From Shewanella psychrophila (GTDB taxonomy: Bacteria; Pseudomonadota; Gammaproteobacteria; Enterobacterales; Shewanellaceae), in the NCBI RefSeq assembly GCF_002005305.1, contig NZ_CP014782.1, positions 4,836,001 through 4,900,000 on the forward strand: a stretch of DNA of 64,000 nucleotides. The letters are read 5' to 3'. A program made the translations under genes and the position numbers. Each line of letters opens with the position of its first letter. Within the stretch, counting starts at the first letter, position 1. Shown piece by piece: positions 59,608-64,000 of this stretch. The notes below the pieces were generated by a model. That model was not told the DNA's origin. It made no database searches and was given only the letters and a program-made list of their open reading frames with translations.

Positions 59608-60401
59608 TAGCTCAGTCCTCCATTACGAACTTTTTCGATGAAGTGAGCAAAGCCTTCCTCACCTAACCAAAATTCTAGTGAGTTTTGAACACCGTTACCC
59701 GTCAAGGTAGCACCTGATAACGCATCGACACCGTGCTCGCTTGCGGCAACAGCTGGATTCTTAGTGACGCTAATCGCTAAGTTACCTTGTGCATCATAGA
59801 GCTTCTTACCATGCCACTTCGCCATCCAGATAGGATTTTGAACTTCACCACCAAGACCAGGAGTTTCACCCGAACCGGTAAATGCATAGTAAACCAGACT
59901 CTGAATGGTATTCATGTCAGGCTCAACGGCTAAGAATGCATACATAGTTGACCAAAGACCGTAACCTTTAATAGGTAAAATAACCGTCTGTGGTTGACCC
60001 TGATCATCATTCACAATATAGACAACTGCAGTGTTAGCTACACGCTTTACTGAAGCGATATCATTCTTAGGCTTAAATGAATTAGCCACATCACGAGAAG
60101 CCTTATCCGCATCGAATGAATCTGCATCACCTTCAACCCAATCACCCGTCTTAAGGTCAATTAGCTTAGCCACAACATACTTGTTGTATGTGGTAAGCAC
60201 ATCGGCTTTAGTCAGAGGTGCATCAGTATCTTTAGTGAGACCAGCAGCTTCAAGAATGTACTTTTGCTTATCGAGCAGTTTATTCTCAATCTGGATTGGT
60301 CTTAACATCACAGCTGCAGTCGATACGAAGATCGAACAGATGAAACATAAACCAACAACCACAAAGAGGGTTCTGCCAAAGGAATCTTTGTTACTAGCCA
60401 C
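59607..60401 (-). CDS. nqrC: Na+-NQR subunit C
   Basis: NqrC carries a covalently bound FMN. The 264-residue protein has one N-terminal helix (about 10-30) and a periplasmic FMN domain with ALSGATLTGNG, whose Thr (about 230) is the attachment site for ApbE. The GTG at 60401 is taken as start: GGAGG lies seven bases upstream, and the codons overlap the nqrB stop (GTGGCTAG). The frame is open for 19 more codons. Confidence 0.95.
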   Translation of the reverse strand: MASNKDSFGRTLFVVVGLCFICSIFVSTAAVMLRPIQIENKLLDKQKYILEAAGLTKDTDAPLTKADVLTTYNKYVVAKLIDLKTGDWVEGDADSFDADKASRDVANSFKPKNDIASVKRVANTAVVYIVNDDQGQPQTVILPIKGYGLWSTMYAFLAVEPDMNTIQSLVYYAFTGSGETPGLGGEVQNPIWMAKWHGKKLYDAQGNLAISVTKNPAVAASEHGVDALSGATLTGNGVQNSLEFWLGEEGFAHFIEKVRNGGLS

Positions 60402-61593
60402 GTGCAATCCTCCGCTTGATATTTGCCTGAACGACAAAATGGTCAAATAGTGGAGCAAACAAGTTGGCGAATAAAATGGCCAACATCATGCCTTCAGGGA
60501 ACGCTGGGTTAATGACACGAATAAACACCGCCATAGCACCGATCAAGATCCCGTAACCCCATTTTGCTGAGTTAGTGAACGAAGCCGATACAGGGTCAGT
60601 CGCCATGAACATCATACCGAAGGCAAAACCACCTAAAACAAGGTGCCAGTACCAAGGCATAGCGAACATTGGATTAGTATCACTACCGATGAAGTTCAAC
60701 AGGTATGAAACAGCAATCATGCCCACCATTACACCGGCAACGATGCGCCATGATGCAATACGAGCGTACACGATAACCGCGCCACCAATTAAGATAGCTA
60801 AAGTAGACACTTCACCCACAGAACCAGGAATGAAACCTAGGAAGGCATCCCACCAGTCTTGGCTAAATCCGTATTCAAGTGTGCCTTGGGCCGCTTGACT
60901 CAGTGCAGTAGCACCAGAGTAACCATCAGCTGCAACCCAAGAGGTGTCACCTGACATGCTTAGCGGGTAAGCGAAGAATAGGAAAGCACGACCAGCTAGT
61001 GCAGGGTTAAGGAAGTTACGCCCCGTACCACCGAAGATCTCTTTGGCTACAACCACACCGAAAGTGATACCCAATGCAACCATCCATAAAGGAATGGTAG
61101 CTGGTAGAGTCAATGCAAATAGCACCGAAGTGACGAAGAAGCCTTCGTTAACTTCATGTCCGCGGACCGATGCAAACAAGACTTCCCAGATACCACCGAC
61201 GGCGAATGTCACCGCATAGATAGGCACAAAGAAACAGGCGCCGTACCACAAAAGGGCAGCAATACCTGAATTGGCAGTCAGCTCAGTACCAAACATGCCG
61301 AACAGGCTAACCTGCCAAACATCTGGTGTAGCAAAACCGGCAACAAGCGCATCTTGAGCTTGCAAACCAACGTTATACATACCGACGAACATGGCAGGGA
61401 ACGTACATGCCCACACCAAGATCATCATACGCTTCAGGTCTAAATTATCACGAACATGGGTTGCGCCCTTGTTCACATGACCTGGGGTGTAAAAAACCGT
61501 ATATGCAGCTTCGAAAATGGCGTAAAACTTTTCGTATTTACCGCCCTTCTCAAACTGAGGCTCTACACTCTTAAATAACTCTTTCAAGCCCAT
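60394..61593 (-). CDS. nqrB: Na+-NQR subunit B
   Basis: The largest membrane subunit, which carries FMN and riboflavin and the sodium channel. The 399-residue protein has about ten helices and the FMN-attachment motif YSGATALSQA (Thr near 227). Its stop codon overlaps the nqrC start, and its own ATG overlaps the nqrA stop by one base. Confidence 0.97.
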   Translation of the reverse strand: MGLKELFKSVEPQFEKGGKYEKFYAIFEAAYTVFYTPGHVNKGATHVRDNLDLKRMMILVWACTFPAMFVGMYNVGLQAQDALVAGFATPDVWQVSLFGMFGTELTANSGIAALLWYGACFFVPIYAVTFAVGGIWEVLFASVRGHEVNEGFFVTSVLFALTLPATIPLWMVALGITFGVVVAKEIFGGTGRNFLNPALAGRAFLFFAYPLSMSGDTSWVAADGYSGATALSQAAQGTLEYGFSQDWWDAFLGFIPGSVGEVSTLAILIGGAVIVYARIASWRIVAGVMVGMIAVSYLLNFIGSDTNPMFAMPWYWHLVLGGFAFGMMFMATDPVSASFTNSAKWGYGILIGAMAVFIRVINPAFPEGMMLAILFANLFAPLFDHFVVQANIKRRIARG

Positions 61594-62927
61594 TAGCCTT
61601 CCCTCACGATCGTATCTAGACAGTCACGTAGGTAAGTAGCATAGTCATACTTACCCGGACATACGACAGTACACAATGCCAAATCTTCTTCATCTAATTC
61701 CAAGGCACCTAAGGTAACAGCACCATCGGTATCGCCTGACACTAGGTCACGCAATAACATAGTAGGAAGAATATCCAGAGGCATCACACGCTCATAGTTA
61801 CCGATAGGTACCATAGCTCGATCTGAACCACCTGTACTCGTCGTCATATTAAACAGACGCGAAGGTGATAGATGACCTAAGAAAGCGCGAGTGATAGAAA
61901 ACTTATCACTGCCAGGCATAGCCCAACCGATAAACTCCTGCTCTCGACCTTCTTCAAGCAGTGTGAACTGCTGATGGAAACGACCAAGGTAAGCATGAGG
62001 TCCAGTGGCGGTACGTCCGCTCAAGACCGAGCCAGAAACGACACGAACTTCACCGTCTAAGCTTTCATTTGCAGTCAATTCTACAGACGAAGCACCTAGC
62101 TGAGTGCGAACAAGTCTTGGCTTACTCGCCTTAGGACCCGCTATAGCTACCACGCGTTGAGTGTTTAACTCACCGGTTGTAAATAGCTGACCAATGGCAA
62201 TGACATCTTGGTAACCCACATGCCAAACCGTTCTCTTAACCGATGCAGACAATAGGAAGTGTATATGTGTACCGACCAGACCTGCAGGGTGTTTACCTGC
62301 AAACTCTTCGACTTGAGCATTGGCAGCTGGAATATCGGCTCCAGGTGCTTTACACAAGAATACTTTACCTTGAGTCAATCTTGATAGAACCTTAAGTCCA
62401 TTCTCAAAATCAGCTTTTTTCGTGCCGATAACCACTTCAGGGTCGGCAGCAAGAGGTTGAGTATCTATCGCGGTAACGAAGATGCCGGCAGCGGTAGAGT
62501 CTACTGCTGGGGCTTTACTGAAAGGACGAGTTCGCAATGCCGTCCACAACCCTGATTCAATAAGGTTGTCTCGAACTAGCTGCGAATCCAACGACTCTAA
62601 TTCTGCTGCACCATATTTAGCAAAGGAAACACTCTCTTCCCCTTCGATATCTATGACGACTGACTGCAGAACACGTTGTGCGCCCCGGTTGACTTCTGAA
62701 ATTGTGCCACTAGCTAAAGCCGTATATTTAACACCAAGGTTCTTTTTATCTTCAAAGATAACCTGACCTTTTTTAACTTTATCACCCACTTTGATTTTCA
62801 TCGTGGGGCGTAAGCCAATATACTCTTCACCCAAAGTAGCTACACGTTTAATGGCTGGGCCATCATGGACTACTTGCTCTGGCCCGCCTGCTATAGGCAG
62901 GTCCAATCCTTTCTTTATTGTAATCAT
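61593..62927 (-). CDS. nqrA: Na+-NQR subunit A
   Basis: The cytoplasmic subunit that contacts quinone. The 444-residue protein begins MITIKKGLDLPIAGGPEQ and ends with KYDYATYLRDCLDTIVREG; conserved stretches include FLGHLSPSRLFN and PIGNYERVMPLDILPT. I start at the second Met of the open frame (62927) because the family begins with this ITIKKGLDLP segment. First gene of the operon; no activator site is recognised. Confidence 0.96.
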   Translation of the reverse strand: MITIKKGLDLPIAGGPEQVVHDGPAIKRVATLGEEYIGLRPTMKIKVGDKVKKGQVIFEDKKNLGVKYTALASGTISEVNRGAQRVLQSVVIDIEGEESVSFAKYGAAELESLDSQLVRDNLIESGLWTALRTRPFSKAPAVDSTAAGIFVTAIDTQPLAADPEVVIGTKKADFENGLKVLSRLTQGKVFLCKAPGADIPAANAQVEEFAGKHPAGLVGTHIHFLLSASVKRTVWHVGYQDVIAIGQLFTTGELNTQRVVAIAGPKASKPRLVRTQLGASSVELTANESLDGEVRVVSGSVLSGRTATGPHAYLGRFHQQFTLLEEGREQEFIGWAMPGSDKFSITRAFLGHLSPSRLFNMTTSTGGSDRAMVPIGNYERVMPLDILPTMLLRDLVSGDTDGAVTLGALELDEEDLALCTVVCPGKYDYATYLRDCLDTIVREG

Positions 62928-63357
62928 ATCCACAAGCACTACGTTATGAAGGAAAGATAATGCGCCGCGTTCCTGCTTAATACGACAGGTTTAAAACAAA
63001 GCTCACCTCAATGAGCTAGCGCAGATTTATCACGGAAATGCGATCGCAATCACGCTGTTCGCGCGCATTTTACAGTAAATATCACTGTATCGCCATGAAA
63101 AAAGTGGGTGTTTTAAAATGATTGTGAATTTTTCAAAGTCGGCTGTAGCTCACATTTTAGCGGATTATTTTGAATCAGCGCTTACTAATTCAAATAAGAC
63201 CTTTACCTAGCAAGGATACCGTCTTTATCAAATAGTCAAATGAAGCCTAATTAATATTTATTTGACCAAGTCTTAGCCCAATTCAACCGCTGTTTATTTG
63301 AACGAAAGCTTTAAAGTTAACGAGTTAACATCAGTCAATAAAAATAATAGCAGGCAT
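62928..63357. other. Promoter region of the nqr operon and luxS 3' flank
   Basis: About 430 bases without a gene. The nqr promoter must lie in the first part. I see an alternating-purine-pyrimidine patch (tgttcgcgcgcattttac) at about 63,055 but no recognised regulator site. Confidence 0.5.
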
Positions 63358-63391
63358 AAAAAAAGCGGCTTAGCCGCTTTTTTATGCCTGC
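63350..63391 (-). terminator. Terminator of luxS, extended palindrome
   Basis: GCGGC/GCCGC with a three-base loop is flanked by A- and T-runs. The pairing continues outward through ggcataaaaaa and ttttttatgcc to gcaggc/gcctgc, so the whole hairpin has about 19 base pairs per arm with one unpaired A. Confidence 0.88.
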
Positions 63392-63398
63392 ATCTGAA

Positions 63399-63908
63399 TC
63401 ACAAACCTTTCAAAATGTCATCGCTGAGCTTTAGCTCGTCATTCTTATTAACGCTTATCCCAGAAGCAATTATCGACCGTGCAATCCCCTTAGCTTGCTC
63501 CAAAGAATGCATGTCATAAGTGCCACATTGGTATTCATTGAGCTCGGGGATCTCAGATTGCTCGGCGACTTTCAGTACATCATTCATTGCCGCTAACCAA
63601 GCCTCGGCCACTTCCGCCTCGCTAGGCGTACCTATCAGGCTCATATAGAAGCCAGTACGACAGCCCATGGGAGAGATATCGATGATTTCAACAGACTCGC
63701 CATTGAGGTGGTCACGCATAAAGCCAGCGTAAAGGTGCTCTAAGGTATGTATGCCCCGCTCACTTAAGATATCTTGATTCGGCACACAGAAACGCAGATC
63801 AAATACTGTGATTGAATCACCGTTAGGCGTCTTCATGGTTTTCGCCACACGAACCGCAGGGGCCTGCATGCGAGTATGATCGACGGTAAAGCTATCTAAT
63901 AATGGCAT
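63399..63908 (-). CDS. luxS: S-ribosylhomocysteine lyase (autoinducer-2 synthesis)
   Basis: LuxS cleaves S-ribosylhomocysteine to homocysteine and DPD, the precursor of AI-2. The 169-residue protein has the metal ligands HTLEHLYAG (His54, His58) and the third ligand Cys in QCGTYDMHSLEQAKG, and the catalytic Cys84 in ISPMGCRTGFYM. Length fits the family. In Shewanella it lies next to the nqr operon, as here. Confidence 0.98.
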   Translation of the reverse strand: MPLLDSFTVDHTRMQAPAVRVAKTMKTPNGDSITVFDLRFCVPNQDILSERGIHTLEHLYAGFMRDHLNGESVEIIDISPMGCRTGFYMSLIGTPSEAEVAEAWLAAMNDVLKVAEQSEIPELNEYQCGTYDMHSLEQAKGIARSIIASGISVNKNDELKLSDDILKGL

Positions 63909-64000
63909 ATCTACTCTCCAAATTTGTAGGGCATAGGTAAGGCTTAACAGCTTAAAAGCATTCGCCTTATTTTGTTTTTTGGCATTCTAGCATAAGGCTA

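Overview
The window looks like the chromosome of a Shewanella species (Gammaproteobacteria, Alteromonadales). Gene order is the main argument: rlmE-ftsH-folP-glmM-tpiA-secG-tRNA-Leu-tRNA-fMet-rimP-nusA-infB, greA, carAB-dapB-fklB, dnaKJ, proBA, pepD, dinB, two bacterioferritin genes, apbE-nqrM-nqrABCDEF and luxS follow the order I recall for Shewanella. Species is not resolvable from the sequence alone.

Layout. 1-9,800: housekeeping block read leftward (translation and transcription factors, two tRNAs, protein export, triose-phosphate isomerase, cell-wall and folate enzymes, FtsH protease), with yhbY divergent. 9,800-17,500: a secDF pair without yajC, an unknown exported protein, greA, a TorF-type outer-membrane protein and a chemoreceptor. 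17,600-28,800: carAB, dapB, fklB, an M48 lipoprotein protease, and dnaJ/dnaK behind a near-consensus sigma-32 promoter, with families of interspersed repeats between operons. 28,800-36,000: an accessory stretch with an EamA exporter, a repeat-motif exported protein, a type III secretion chaperone/effector pair (the effector is an inositol-polyphosphate 5-phosphatase of VPA0450 type) followed by a decayed IS6-family transposase, a GNAT acetyltransferase and a subclass B1 metallo-beta-lactamase. 36,200-40,200: proA/proB and a purine permease. 40,360-41,640: two tandem, complete, small transcription units, each with promoter, conserved leader, a 32-residue aromatic-rich peptide, a conserved 3' non-coding region and a terminator. 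41,900-50,500: peptidases, dinB under a LexA box, formaldehyde detoxification (frmA/fghA), a DksA-type zinc-finger protein, a PsiE-family pseudogene and a LysR regulator. 50,600-64,000: a second chemoreceptor, paired bacterioferritins, a GGDEF protein, the complete Na+-NQR operon with its two maturation factors, and luxS.

The two most unusual parts are the tandem peptide/RNA units at 40.36-41.64 kb, which I cannot match to a known system, and the orphan type III effector-chaperone pair at 31.26-32.86 kb next to transposon debris. Several starts were set on GTG or TTG codons because of Shine-Dalgarno spacing and family length (glmM, folP, rimP, carA, pepD, nqrC, the GNAT gene). No CRISPR array, rRNA operon, prophage or secretion apparatus is present.
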